Below, one piece after another: positions 50,238 through 58,430 of a stretch of 64,000 bases of DNA. The notes beneath the pieces were generated by a model. That model made no database searches and had not been told where the DNA came from. It worked only from the letters and a program-made list of their open reading frames with translations. Origin of the DNA: Roseibium denhamense (lineage in GTDB: Bacteria > Pseudomonadota > Alphaproteobacteria > Rhizobiales > Stappiaceae). Position 1 is the first letter of the stretch. Each line of letters begins with the position of its first letter. The translations under genes were made by a program, and so were the position numbers. The stretch is from NCBI RefSeq assembly GCF_009711415.1, contig NZ_SMLZ01000114.1:61702-125701 (forward strand), in the 5' to 3' direction.

Positions 50238-50777
50238 ATGCGTATTGACGCCGTGCCGATTGGCAAGAACCCGCCGGAAGACATCAACGTCATTATCGAA
50301 GTCTCTGTCGGCGGTGAACCGATCAAGTACGAGATGGATAAAGAAGCCGGTGCGATGTATGTCGACCGCTTCCTGTACACACCGATGCGCTATCCGGGCA
50401 ATTACGGCTTTGTTCCGCACACATTGTGCGGCGACGGCGATCCGATTGATGTGGTTGTTGTCAATCAGCGGCCGATCGTACCCGGCGCCATCATGAATTG
50501 CCGCCCGATTGGCGTTCTTCTGATGGAAGACGAGTCCGGCCAGGATGAAAAAATCATTGCTGTCCCGACCCACAAACTGACCAAGCGCTACGACAATATC
50601 AACGACATCAGTGACCTGCCGGAAATCACGATTGCGCAAGTGAAGCACTTCTTCGAGCACTATAAGGATCTTGAGCCCGGTAAATGGGTCAAGGTGACCG
50701 GTGTCGAAGGAGCGGAAGCGGCAAAACGCATGATCGCTGAATCAATTGAGCGCGCCCAGAAGGCAGCGGCTGAGTAA
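50238..50777 (+). CDS. ppa: Inorganic pyrophosphatase (family I)
   Basis: 179-residue soluble pyrophosphatase that hydrolyses PPi to drive biosynthetic reactions. The signature D-G-D-P-I-D-V-V-V is at about residues 67-75 with its metal-binding aspartates, and Y-E-M-D-K-E and [11 protein letters not shown] are in place. AGGAG at 50225-50229 precedes the ATG by 8 bases; the longer open frame from 50007 lies antisense to the neighbouring gene. Confidence 0.97.
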   Translation: MRIDAVPIGKNPPEDINVIIEVSVGGEPIKYEMDKEAGAMYVDRFLYTPMRYPGNYGFVPHTLCGDGDPIDVVVVNQRPIVPGAIMNCRPIGVLLMEDESGQDEKIIAVPTHKLTKRYDNINDISDLPEITIAQVKHFFEHYKDLEPGKWVKVTGVEGAEAAKRMIAESIERAQKAAAE

Positions 50778-50803
50778 CTCCAGCGAGCGATGACAAACAA
50801 CAG

Positions 50804-50839
50804 GAGGCCGCCGCAGTTTCACCGATCAGCGGCGGCCTC
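50804..50839 (+). terminator. Hairpin after ppa
   Basis: An 11-bp inverted repeat GAGGCCGCCGC / GCGGCGGCCTC (50804-50814, 50829-50839) with a 14-base loop lies 27 bases beyond the ppa stop. It overlaps the last codons of the convergent zincin gene. No T-run follows, so efficiency is uncertain. Confidence 0.45.
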
Positions 50840-51253
50840 TATACGTTCCATGTCTTGATCGGACAGGCCGAAGTGGTGTCCGATCTCGTGAATCAGAACA
50901 TGGGCCACAACTTCGCCAAGGGTTTCATCCATGGCAGCCCAGTAATCGAGGATTGGGCGCCGGAACAGCCAGATCCGGTTGGGCATCTGCCCGGTTTGCA
51001 AGGTCGCGCCCGCGTAAGTCAGTCCTTCGCCTTCAAAAAGGCCCAGAAGGTCGTGCGGGTCCTCAATCGAGAGCGCGTCCAGCACCTCATCGGGTGCATA
51101 TTCTGCCAAAGTCACTTGGATGTGGCCGCAGCGGAGCAACAGATCGTCCGGCAAGGTAGCGAGCGTCTCGCTGGCCATTGCTTCGAATTCTTCCAGATCC
51201 GGAGCTTTCAGCTCCGACCATTTGCTGCGGCTTATGGGATGAATGGAAGCCAT
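50819..51253 (-). CDS. Zincin-like metallopeptidase family protein
   Basis: 144-residue small zincin (DUF1025/MpaA-like group) with the zinc signature H-E-I-G-H-H-F-G-L-S-D near the C-terminus, that is H-E-x-x-H-x-x-G-x-x-D. The short domain lacks a signal peptide and is expected in the cytoplasm. Proteolytic activity has been proposed for the family but substrates are not known. It converges on ppa. Confidence 0.88.
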   Translation of the reverse strand: MASIHPISRSKWSELKAPDLEEFEAMASETLATLPDDLLLRCGHIQVTLAEYAPDEVLDALSIEDPHDLLGLFEGEGLTYAGATLQTGQMPNRIWLFRRPILDYWAAMDETLGEVVAHVLIHEIGHHFGLSDQDMERIEAAADR

Positions 51254-51295
51254 TCTATTCCTATCTAGCGTCTTTTTCGTGCCAAGGCATGCCGG

Positions 51296-51553
51296 TCACA
51301 GGACGTAAGTCACGACGAGATAAATCACCAGCCCGATTGCGAACACCAAACCGGCGCTTCGGCCGATCCGTGTTCCCCAGACCTCGATCTGATCTTCTTC
51401 CGGCTTGTCCGCCGCACTCATGTGATTTTTTGCACGATCAGCCATCCGCACGAAAGTCGACCCGGCCACGGTTTCGCTTTCGGCCTGCACGCGGTCAATC
51501 GCCTTCAGTGCCTCTTTACGCTTTTCCTCATGAGGATCTTTGGAACCCGTCAT
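51296..51553 (-). CDS. Small protein with C-terminal membrane helix
   Basis: 85 residues: a charged helical N-terminal part (about 1-60) followed by one membrane helix (about 66-84) reaching the end, a tail-anchored layout. I recognise no family. The start overlaps the stop of dsbB (ATGA at 51550-51553 on the minus strand), so it is translated with dsbB and yqaA as an operon. A link to disulfide or membrane homeostasis is only inferred from position. Confidence 0.75.
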   Translation of the reverse strand: MTGSKDPHEEKRKEALKAIDRVQAESETVAGSTFVRMADRAKNHMSAADKPEEDQIEVWGTRIGRSAGLVFAIGLVIYLVVTYVL

Positions 51554-52074
51554 GCGCCCTCACTGCCGTTGCGTTTCCCTTGTTTCAACAGCACTGCGGC
51601 CAAAAGCGCAAGCCCGGCGAGACCTGCGGAGGCGACAGCATTCCACCCGGCGAATGACAACCCGAACATCCGCCAGCTTGCCTCCGTGCAGCTGACGATC
51701 CGCGTGGACTGAAGCGCCTGAAGCATGTTGGCGGCAGAGGCGGGAGCAGCACTGCCACCGCCGCAATCATTCGGGCCGTCCCAGAATTGCCATTCCGCCC
51801 CGGCCTGGTAGATGCCAAGGCCTGCTCCATACGCAAAAATGGCGGCGACAGCGAGAAGGACACTCAGTGCCAGCCCGTCCCGCCCGCGCAGCAGCAGCAA
51901 AAGGCCAGCAGCAGCCAAAGGGAGGCCGGCATAATAAGGCAGACGTTGTTCCAGGCATAGCTTGCAGGGAACGTAGCCGCCAATGATCTGAAAGCCCCAG
52001 GCCGTTCCGATGACGGCCAATCCGCCCAGGATCAAGACGATCACGGAATTTCGCGCAAGACTGTCGACTGTCAT
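51550..52074 (-). CDS. dsbB: Disulfide bond formation protein B
   Basis: 174-residue inner-membrane protein with four helices that reoxidises DsbA with quinone. The first redox pair is C-K-L-C in Y-V-P-C-K-L-C-L-E-Q-R (about residues 36-39) and the second periplasmic loop has Cys in N-D-C-G-G-G and I-V-S-C-T. The start at 52074 is the family Met; the upstream open frame overlaps yqaA. yqaA lies 17 bases upstream. DsbA itself is not in the window. Confidence 0.93.
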   Translation of the reverse strand: MTVDSLARNSVIVLILGGLAVIGTAWGFQIIGGYVPCKLCLEQRLPYYAGLPLAAAGLLLLLRGRDGLALSVLLAVAAIFAYGAGLGIYQAGAEWQFWDGPNDCGGGSAAPASAANMLQALQSTRIVSCTEASWRMFGLSFAGWNAVASAGLAGLALLAAVLLKQGKRNGSEGA

Positions 52075-52091
52075 GACATCCTCTCCGGCGG

Positions 52092-52670
52092 TTAGATCAG
52101 TTTGACCGCTGCGAAACCGCCAATCAGCAATACCATGCCCAGGGTAAACATGAGGCCAAGGCGCTTCTCGATGAAGTCCTTGATTGGCGGTCCAAAGAAA
52201 TAGAGAAGCCCGGCAACGATAAAGAAGCGCAGACCGCGCGACACCAAGCTCGCAAGGATGAACACCGGCAAGCTGAGCGCCGCCGCACCGGAAGCAACCG
52301 TTATGACCTTGTAGGGAAACGGAGTGACGCCGGCGATGAACACAAACCACCAGCCCCACTCCTGGAAGATGTGCTTGAAATCGTCAACATAGTGCATCTT
52401 GCCGTAAAATTGCAGGACGGGTTGTGCGACCTGCTCGAACAAGAACATGCCGATCAGATATCCCGCAACGCCGCCGGCAACAGAGGCCAACGTACACAGC
52501 AGTGCATACCACCAGGCTTTTTCCCGCCGCGCGATGACCATCGGGATCAGGAGAATGTCTGGCGGGATCGGGAAAACCGAACTTTCGACAAAAGAAACGG
52601 AGCCGAGCGCGGCAGGTGCACGCGGTCCGGCGGCCAGAGACAGTGTCCAATCATAAAGGCGTCTAATCAT
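52092..52670 (-). CDS. YqaA/DedA-like membrane protein
   Basis: 192-residue membrane protein with about five helices, of the YqaA branch of the SNARE-associated (VTT/DedA) group. Landmarks are V-S-F-V-E-S-S-V-F-P-I-P-P-D-I-L-L-I-P and the G-V-T-P-F-P-Y-K motif. DedA proteins are linked to undecaprenyl phosphate recycling and membrane-potential maintenance; the role of YqaA is less clear. It is first gene of yqaA-dsbB-small protein. Confidence 0.9.
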   Translation of the reverse strand: MIRRLYDWTLSLAAGPRAPAALGSVSFVESSVFPIPPDILLIPMVIARREKAWWYALLCTLASVAGGVAGYLIGMFLFEQVAQPVLQFYGKMHYVDDFKHIFQEWGWWFVFIAGVTPFPYKVITVASGAAALSLPVFILASLVSRGLRFFIVAGLLYFFGPPIKDFIEKRLGLMFTLGMVLLIGGFAAVKLI

Positions 52671-52880
52671 GGCTGTTCCCTTAGCCGCTGCAGCGCAAAA
52701 AGTCACCTTCGGAAATGCGGAAAACCAGCGCATTCCGGCCAGCGTGTTCGTGCTGCATCAAGGCGCGCATCAAAACCACTCGGACCGACAATCTATCGTG
52801 CACTTCCAAGCCTGCACACAAAGCAGCATCCGCACAGCCCTGTGCGGCGGCAACTCGGTCACGGCCTAAAATGAAAGAAG

Positions 52881-52965
52881 TGGTGCCCCCCGCCGGAATC
52901 GAACCGGCACTCCCGAAGGAACGGGATTTTGAATCCCGCGCGTCTACCAGTTCCGCCAGAGGGGC
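52881..52965 (-). tRNA. tRNA-Leu (anticodon CAA)
   Basis: 85 nt including encoded CCA. The acceptor stem GCCCCTC pairs with GGGGGGC, the anticodon loop TTCAAAA gives CAA, a long variable arm (TTCCTTCGGGA) marks a class II tRNA, and the T-loop is GGTTCGATTCC. It reads UUG codons. It stands alone in a gap between yqaA and the CYTH-CHAD gene. Confidence 0.97.
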
Positions 52966-53262
52966 AACTGACACCGGAGAGCGTGATTATCACCGCCCCT
53001 TGGCCGATGCAAGCCGTTAAGACGGCTGGCAACGCAGAATTTTACCGGAACCGGTCCTGGCGGGTCGGAACCCTGGCATGACCAGCGATGCCCAAGGAGG
53101 CGGCCATCGCAGTTTTCCGGCTTCCAAACCGGCCCGAATGCCAAATGATTGCTGCTATTTGCGCGAAAACCCCATGCTCCAAAAAACCTTTGCCGGCCAA
53201 CTAAGGTGCAAATTGTGCGCTTTTTCTAGACAACGGAAATTGCCTTCGTTAGAGATACTTTC
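52966..53262. other. Intergenic region between tRNA-Leu and the CYTH-CHAD gene
   Basis: 297 bases containing the tRNA promoter (minus strand) and that of the following gene. No further RNA or protein gene is supported. No integrase or duplicated tRNA 3' end is visible, so there is no sign of an attachment site at this tRNA. Confidence 0.5.
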
Positions 53263-54828
53263 ATGAGCAAATCAGGACGAGAAATCGAGTTAAAACTCGA
53301 ACTGGACCCGGCCGCGCAAGACGCCATGAAACGCGCGGGCGCTATCGATGGCTTCAGCGCGAGCCGTGCTGTTACCAAGACACTGCAATCGATCTACTTC
53401 GATACGCCTGGACAAGATCTGAGACAGTCGAAGATTTCCTTGCGCGTTCGAAAATCCGGGCGCAGTTGGGTGCAGACCGCCAAAATCGGGACAGGCGTTC
53501 TAGGCGGTCTTTCCTCCCCGATCGAGGCGGAACATCCGGTCAAAGGCCGAGCGCTGGATTTTGGGGTGATTGAAGATCAATCTGTCACCGAAATCTTGAG
53601 CGAAACCATTGGCAGCGCGCCCCTCTCGGAGTGCTTCGAGACGGTGATGAAACGGACCACGCGGATCCTGACGCGGGAAAGCGACGGCGCGGAGATTGAA
53701 CTGGCGTTTGATACCGGCAACATCCTCGCGGGCGATGCCACCCATCCCCTGGTGGAACTGGAAATGGAGCTGAAGTCAGGCCCCAGCCAGGCGCTGTTCG
53801 ATGCCGCGAAGGGCTTGCTCAACGACGTTCCTTTCCGGTTTTCGCCTTTCAGCAAGGCCGAACGCGGCTACCGCGCTTCAGAAGGCCGGAGCGAGGCAGC
53901 CCACAAGCCGTTATTCGCAGAGCCCGTTGTTTTCAGCCAAGGCACATCGGTCGAGCATGCTCTTCGGGACGTGCTCCGCTCCTGCCTGACGCAAATCAGC
54001 GAAAACAGGCTCGCGGTTCTAGCCTCAGACGATCCAGAGGGGCCCCATCAGCTGCGGGTCGGACTACGCCGGTTGCGCAGTGCCTTCCGCATATTCAAGC
54101 CGGTCCTTAATCCCGCGACCATGGCGCCCCTGGACGCGATTGCACGGCAAATTGCAGCGGAAGCCGGTGCGCTTCGCGATCTGGATGTTCTGGTTGACGA
54201 AATTGTCGTCCCAGTCATCGGCAAGGCGCCGGACAGCATCACATTTGACGCGCTGCTTGACGACCTGAACACCCGCCGCGACCAAGACACACGGTCCACC
54301 TTGGTGGCCCATCTTCAGTCAGCCGAAGTCAATGCGTTCTTGCTTGATCTGGCCGCTTATACGGAAGGCCGGGGATGGCTCGATCCGGAAGACTTCGACC
54401 AAAGCACGCATCTTGCCCAGCCGATTGAAGCCTTTGCGAGCCTTGCCCTTGCAAAACATTGGAAAAAGGTCCTGAAGTTCGGCAAGCGGCTGGATGAGCT
54501 AACTGTCCCGGAACGGCACGACATGCGCAAGGCCATGAAAAAGCTGCGCTACGGGATCGAGTTCTTCGCCTGCCTCTACCCGAAAGACACCGTGAAACCC
54601 CTGCTCAAGCGGATGAAGAAACTGCAGGACATCTTCGGCTATCTGAATGACGTGGCGATGGCTGAAACCCTGCCTGAAAAGTGCAAGGTCACCGGCAAGA
54701 ACGCACTCCCTGCCTCTCAGGCCATCGGTTTTGTGATCGGATGGCATGAAGCCCAATGCCAAGCGATGTGGCAACATGCCAAAGGCTATTGGGACTCGAC
54801 GAGAGAAACACCCAAATTCTGGGTTTAG
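53263..54828 (+). CDS. CYTH and CHAD domain protein (triphosphatase YgiF-like)
   Basis: 521 residues. The N-terminal CYTH domain (about 1-200) opens with E-I-E-L-K-L-E-L, the E-x-E-x-K tunnel signature, and keeps the R-V-R-K strand. The C-terminal CHAD domain (about 225-500) shows the two conserved helical histidine/arginine blocks H-Q-L-R-V-G-L-R-R-L-R and H-D-M-R-K-A-M-K-K-L-R-Y. CYTH domains hydrolyse inorganic or organic triphosphates; CHAD binds polyphosphate. The protein probably works on tripolyphosphate in the cytoplasm. It ends 88 bases before the convergent phnF. Confidence 0.92.
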   Translation: MSKSGREIELKLELDPAAQDAMKRAGAIDGFSASRAVTKTLQSIYFDTPGQDLRQSKISLRVRKSGRSWVQTAKIGTGVLGGLSSPIEAEHPVKGRALDFGVIEDQSVTEILSETIGSAPLSECFETVMKRTTRILTRESDGAEIELAFDTGNILAGDATHPLVELEMELKSGPSQALFDAAKGLLNDVPFRFSPFSKAERGYRASEGRSEAAHKPLFAEPVVFSQGTSVEHALRDVLRSCLTQISENRLAVLASDDPEGPHQLRVGLRRLRSAFRIFKPVLNPATMAPLDAIARQIAAEAGALRDLDVLVDEIVVPVIGKAPDSITFDALLDDLNTRRDQDTRSTLVAHLQSAEVNAFLLDLAAYTEGRGWLDPEDFDQSTHLAQPIEAFASLALAKHWKKVLKFGKRLDELTVPERHDMRKAMKKLRYGIEFFACLYPKDTVKPLLKRMKKLQDIFGYLNDVAMAETLPEKCKVTGKNALPASQAIGFVIGWHEAQCQAMWQHAKGYWDSTRETPKFWV

Positions 54829-54916
54829 GGGGACCAATGCCCCCCGGAAGGCCGGGGCAGTTGTGAGACTGTTCCGGCGCCAAAGGTGCCTTTCCCGGGC
54901 ACTGCCGGAAGCTGAT

Positions 54917-55654
54917 CTAGTCTCCTCCGACGACGAGCTGAAGCCGGTCGGCTGGGGCGCGGGCGCGCGTATATTGAAGCGGCCGGCCGTCCATATCCAG
55001 ATTAACGCTCTCGATGACCAGGACAGGTTGCCCAAGGGCGAGGCCCAGCTGCTGCGCGTCCTTAGCCTCTACCAATTCCGCCGTGATCCGGCTTTCCTTT
55101 CGCACATAGTCTGTTATGCCCGCCCGGACCAACGCATCGGTGACCGAACCACTGTCGGCATAGTCCGTCACCAGGTTGGGCACGCGGGCATGTTCAAACC
55201 AGCTGCTGCCCACCATGATCGGCAAACTATCAGCAACCCGCAATGTTTCGATCCGTACCAGGACAGTTCCGATTGGGACTTCCAGGTGATGAGATAACAT
55301 CGCGTCGGCTTCTTCCAGACTGGAACCGATGAGTCGCCCGCTTGGAGCGCGGTTCTGGCCGGATACAATTTCGGAGAACCGGGTGCGCGGCCCGATCGGA
55401 TAGGTGAGCGGCGCTGCTGCGACGAATGTTCCCCGCCCCTGATCCGCCCGCAAAATCCCTTCTGAGGTCAAGGCCGCAATTGCCCTGCGCACCGTATGCC
55501 GGTTCACGCCAAACCGGGTGGCAAGGTCTGACTCCGGCGGCAGGCGGCTGCCTTTTTCAAGCGCCCCGCTAATAATTTCGGCCTTCAGTGTTTCCAGGAT
55601 CTGCCGCCAAACCGCGATCCCCGCGCTGCGGTCAAGAGAAGAAGATTTCGTCAT
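54917..55654 (-). CDS. phnF: GntR/HutC-family transcriptional regulator PhnF
   Basis: 245-residue regulator. The N-terminal winged helix (about 10-85) has L-P-P-E-S-D-L-A-x-R-F-G-V-N-R-H-T-V-R-R-A, and the C-terminal UTRA ligand-binding domain spans about 95-240. It diverges from the phn operon, with a perfect TTGTATAGACAA site between them, so it most likely represses phnG onward until a phosphonate-related ligand or low phosphate relieves it. The start at 55654 gives the normal PhnF length; the upstream frame is intergenic. Confidence 0.93.
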   Translation of the reverse strand: MTKSSSLDRSAGIAVWRQILETLKAEIISGALEKGSRLPPESDLATRFGVNRHTVRRAIAALTSEGILRADQGRGTFVAAAPLTYPIGPRTRFSEIVSGQNRAPSGRLIGSSLEEADAMLSHHLEVPIGTVLVRIETLRVADSLPIMVGSSWFEHARVPNLVTDYADSGSVTDALVRAGITDYVRKESRITAELVEAKDAQQLGLALGQPVLVIESVNLDMDGRPLQYTRARAPADRLQLVVGGD

Positions 55655-55698
55655 GCGACCGTCATCAAATTTCGGTACGACAGAGTCAATCAGTTTAT

Positions 55699-55721
55699 TT
55701 GTATAGACAAATATACAAATA
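55699..55721 (+). promoter_or_regulatory. PhnF/HutC-type operator
   Basis: TTGTATAGACAA (55699-55710) is a near-palindrome matching the GntR-HutC consensus of two tri-nucleotide arms around TATA-G. It is extended by a second overlapping arm to give TTTGTAT-N8-ATACAAA (55698-55719). It sits in the 126-base gap between phnF and phnG and is AT-rich against its surroundings, so it can control both. Confidence 0.75.
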
Positions 55722-55780
55722 TTCACTAGACAATCGATCCAGACGCTTTCCCGGCCTCCGCCCAACGCAAAAGGCGCGCT

Positions 55781-56260
55781 ATGATTCAAAGCAAACACCC
55801 GTCCGACCAAACACCAGACGATATAACGGCTTCACGGCAGGCGTTGATGGCAACTTTGGCTGCCGCCTCCCCCGAAGCAGTTGCAGAAAAGTTTGAAACC
55901 CTGTCACCGCCTGAATTTGACATGGTGCGCCAACCGGAAACCGGCCTTGTGATGGTCAGGGGCCGCATGGGCGGTACCGGCAGTCCCTTCAATCTCGGCG
56001 AAGTCACCGTGACGCGCTGTGTCGTCCGGCTGGAAACAGGTGAAACCGGCAGTGCCTACAGTCTCGGGCGCAACAAGAAGAAAGCGGTTCAATCCGCTGT
56101 GATCGATGCGCTTTGGCAACGTCCCGCAGACCGCGAGCGGATTGAAACCGAGATCATCTCCACGCTGGCTGCCAGCAAGGCATCGGATACGGAAACGGTG
56201 CGGCAGGAAACCGAGGCCACCAAGGTCAATTTCTTCACAATGGTGCGGGGTGACGATTGA
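55781..56260 (+). CDS. phnG: C-P lyase core subunit PhnG
   Basis: 159-residue subunit of the PhnGHIJ core complex that cleaves the carbon-phosphorus bond of phosphonates. The family block G-L-V-M-V-R-G-R-M-G-G-T-G-S-P-F-N-L-G-E-V is present, then S-A-Y-S-L-G-R-N-K-K-K-A. It is the first gene of the operon, about 60 bases downstream of the operator, and its TGA overlaps the phnH ATG. PhnG helps PhnI and PhnH displace adenine from ATP by the phosphonate. Confidence 0.95.
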   Translation: MIQSKHPSDQTPDDITASRQALMATLAAASPEAVAEKFETLSPPEFDMVRQPETGLVMVRGRMGGTGSPFNLGEVTVTRCVVRLETGETGSAYSLGRNKKKAVQSAVIDALWQRPADRERIETEIISTLAASKASDTETVRQETEATKVNFFTMVRGDD

Positions 56261-56883
56261 TGGCGCTTCAAACGAAACCAGCCACCGCGCTCGCCGCGGG
56301 TTTCCAAGACCCGGTGCACGATGCGCAAGCAAACTTCCGGAGCATTATGGACGCGATGGCACGTCCAGGCACCACCCGGAAACTGACATGTGCCGATCTT
56401 AGTCCCCCGGAACCCCTGACAGCCTCGGGCGCAGCCATTGCCTTGACCTTGTTTGACTATGACACCCCCATTTGGCTGGACCGTCCGTTGATGAGCAATG
56501 AAGCCGTGAAAAGCTTCCTGCGGTTCCACACCGGTGCCCCAATCGTAACGGAACCAGTCGATGCCGCCTTTGCACTTGTGGCCGAACCGGAAAAAATGCC
56601 GTCTCTGGCGGCCTTCAATCAGGGCTCGGCTGAATATCCCGACCGCTCAACGACGATTATTCTAATGGTTCAGCTGCTTGGGCAGGGGCCCTCAGTGGAG
56701 CTCACCGGACCTGGAATAAAGGTAAAGCAGGCAATTGCCTGTGCTCCCCTCCCGCCGGTGTTCTGGACCCAGATTCAATCCAACAACGCGCAATTTCCCC
56801 GGGGTGTTGATCTCATATTTGCCGGAGCCGCTGAGGTCGCTGCCCTGCCGCGCTCCTCCCGTATCAACCAGCTGGAAGGGTAA
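56260..56883 (+). CDS. phnH: C-P lyase core subunit PhnH
   Basis: 207-residue PhnH. The N-terminal F-Q-D-P-V-H-D-A-Q-x-N-F-R-S-I-M-D-A-M-A-R-P-G signature is clear (about residues 15-37), and the C-terminal part has P-R-G-V-D-L-I-F and L-P-R-S-S-R. It sits in the core complex as a dimer, structurally akin to PLP-dependent transferases but without cofactor. The start ATG at 56260 overlaps the phnG stop. Confidence 0.95.
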   Translation: MALQTKPATALAAGFQDPVHDAQANFRSIMDAMARPGTTRKLTCADLSPPEPLTASGAAIALTLFDYDTPIWLDRPLMSNEAVKSFLRFHTGAPIVTEPVDAAFALVAEPEKMPSLAAFNQGSAEYPDRSTTIILMVQLLGQGPSVELTGPGIKVKQAIACAPLPPVFWTQIQSNNAQFPRGVDLIFAGAAEVAALPRSSRINQLEG

Positions 56884-56886
56884 GCC

Positions 56887-58005
56887 ATGTATGTAGCTGT
56901 AAAGGGCGGCGAGAAGGCCATCCGTAATGCACACAAGCTGACGGCAAAACGCCGCCGTGGCGACACATCCGTACCGGCACTCACTCTTGAGCAAATTGCC
57001 GGACAGCTGGCGCATTCGATTGCAAGGGTCATGGGAGAAGGCTCGCTTTATGACGAAACACTGGCTGCGCTCGCCATCAAACAGGCCCGTGGTGATCTGA
57101 TCGAAGCCGCATTCTTGATGCGTGCCTACCGGACCACATTGCCGCGCTTCGGGTACAGCCAGCCGGTGGACACAGCCAAGATGCTAGTCGAGCGGCGCAT
57201 CTCCGCGACTTACAAAGATTTGCCCGGCGGCCAGGTGTTAGGGCCGACCTTCGACTACAGCCACCGGCTGCTCGACTTCACACTTGCCGCCGAAGAAGAG
57301 GGGGATCCCGAATTCGCGGTCGAAACCGCGCCGGCGGAAGAGACCTCGATGCCGCGCGTAACCGATCTTTTGGGCGACGAGGGCCTGATGGAAGCGGATC
57401 CGGCCGGCGACGAGGATGCCCAGGTCGGAGACCTCACCCGCGATCCTTTGTCCTTCCCCGCAGACCGGGATATCCGCCTGCAAAACCTGGCCCGTGGTGA
57501 CGAAGGCTTTTTGCTGGCGCTCGCATATTCAACGCAGCGCGGCTATGGCCGCACGCATCCGTTTGCCGGTGAAATCCGCTATGGCGAAGTGGACATAGAG
57601 TTCTTCGCCGAAGAATTGGGGTTCGCTGTCACGCTCGGATCCATCAAGGTCACCGAATGCCAGATGGTCAATCAATTCAAGGGATCGGCGAAAACCGCGC
57701 CGACCTTTACGCGCGGATATGGCCTCGTGTTCGGACAGGTCGAACGCAAGGCCATGTCGATGGCCATGGTCGACCGGTCCTTGCGCTGGGAAGAATTGGG
57801 CGAAGAACAGGCAGCCCCCGCTCAAGATACTGAATTCGTCCTGTCCCATTCCGACAACATCCAGGCAACCGGCTTTGTCGAACACCTGAAGCTGCCGCAT
57901 TACGTGGATTTTCAGGCCGAACTCGGTCTGGTCCGCCAGATGCGTGCCGAATGGTTCGAAAAACGCGAGCGGGCCGAGGAAGCCAGTCAAGAGGCCGCCG
58001 AATGA
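56887..58005 (+). CDS. phnI: C-P lyase core subunit PhnI
   Basis: 372-residue PhnI, near the usual 350-370. The N-terminus M-Y-V-A-V-K-G-G-E-K-A-I matches the family, as do D-L-I-E-A-A-F-L-M-R-A-Y-R-T-T and the late Y-V-D-F-Q-A-E-L. PhnI is the nucleosidase/transferase that forms 5-triphosphoribosyl-1-phosphonate from ATP and phosphonate, aided by PhnG, H and L. The ATG lies 3 bases after phnH, and the TGA overlaps the fosX-like ATG. Confidence 0.95.
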   Translation: MYVAVKGGEKAIRNAHKLTAKRRRGDTSVPALTLEQIAGQLAHSIARVMGEGSLYDETLAALAIKQARGDLIEAAFLMRAYRTTLPRFGYSQPVDTAKMLVERRISATYKDLPGGQVLGPTFDYSHRLLDFTLAAEEEGDPEFAVETAPAEETSMPRVTDLLGDEGLMEADPAGDEDAQVGDLTRDPLSFPADRDIRLQNLARGDEGFLLALAYSTQRGYGRTHPFAGEIRYGEVDIEFFAEELGFAVTLGSIKVTECQMVNQFKGSAKTAPTFTRGYGLVFGQVERKAMSMAMVDRSLRWEELGEEQAAPAQDTEFVLSHSDNIQATGFVEHLKLPHYVDFQAELGLVRQMRAEWFEKRERAEEASQEAAE

Positions 58006-58430
58006 GCGCCGCAATCAGCCATATCACCTTTGTCGTCAAAGATCTCGACCGGATGGCGGACATCGTCACCGGTGTTCTCTGCGGCCGGGAGGTTTATTCA
58101 AGTGGCGAAGACACATTTTCCAGTTCCCGGGAAAAATTCTTTCTGGTCGGAGACGCCTGGCTCGCGGCAATGGAGGGCGAACCGTTGCCGCGGCGCAGCT
58201 ATAACCACGTTGCCTTCAAGATTGAAGAGGCGGAGTTCGAAACCCGTTTGGACGCCATCAAACGCCTTGGTCTGGAATTGAAGCCGCCGCGCCCGCGCGT
58301 CGAGGGCGAAGGCCGGTCGATCTACTTCTATGACGACGACAATCATCTTTTTGAACTGCATACCGGCACGCTTGAAATGCGGCTGGAAAGCTATGCCAGG
58401 ATCCTTGAAGAACGGAGGGCCGCAACATGA
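58002..58430 (+). CDS. fosX: FosX-type fosfomycin epoxide hydrolase homologue within the phn operon
   Basis: 142-residue VOC protein. The three metal ligands of FosX are at H7, H69 (Y-N-H-V-A-F) and E118 (H-L-F-E-L-H), and the general base that separates FosX from FosA/FosB is E44 (S-S-R-E-K-F). All four numbers match the FosX scheme, so Mn-dependent hydration of the fosfomycin epoxide is expected. Established knowledge: Mesorhizobium loti FosX also sits in a phn cluster. Overlaps with phnI (ATGA) and phnJ show it is translated as part of the C-P lyase operon. Its normal role may be to open natural epoxyphosphonates for catabolism rather than resistance. Confidence 0.88.
   Translation: MSAAISHITFVVKDLDRMADIVTGVLCGREVYSSGEDTFSSSREKFFLVGDAWLAAMEGEPLPRRSYNHVAFKIEEAEFETRLDAIKRLGLELKPPRPRVEGEGRSIYFYDDDNHLFELHTGTLEMRLESYARILEERRAAT

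Noticed and set aside
52881..52965. tRNA-Leu as a mobile-element attachment site
   Set aside because: No integrase gene or direct repeat of the tRNA 3' end was seen nearby.
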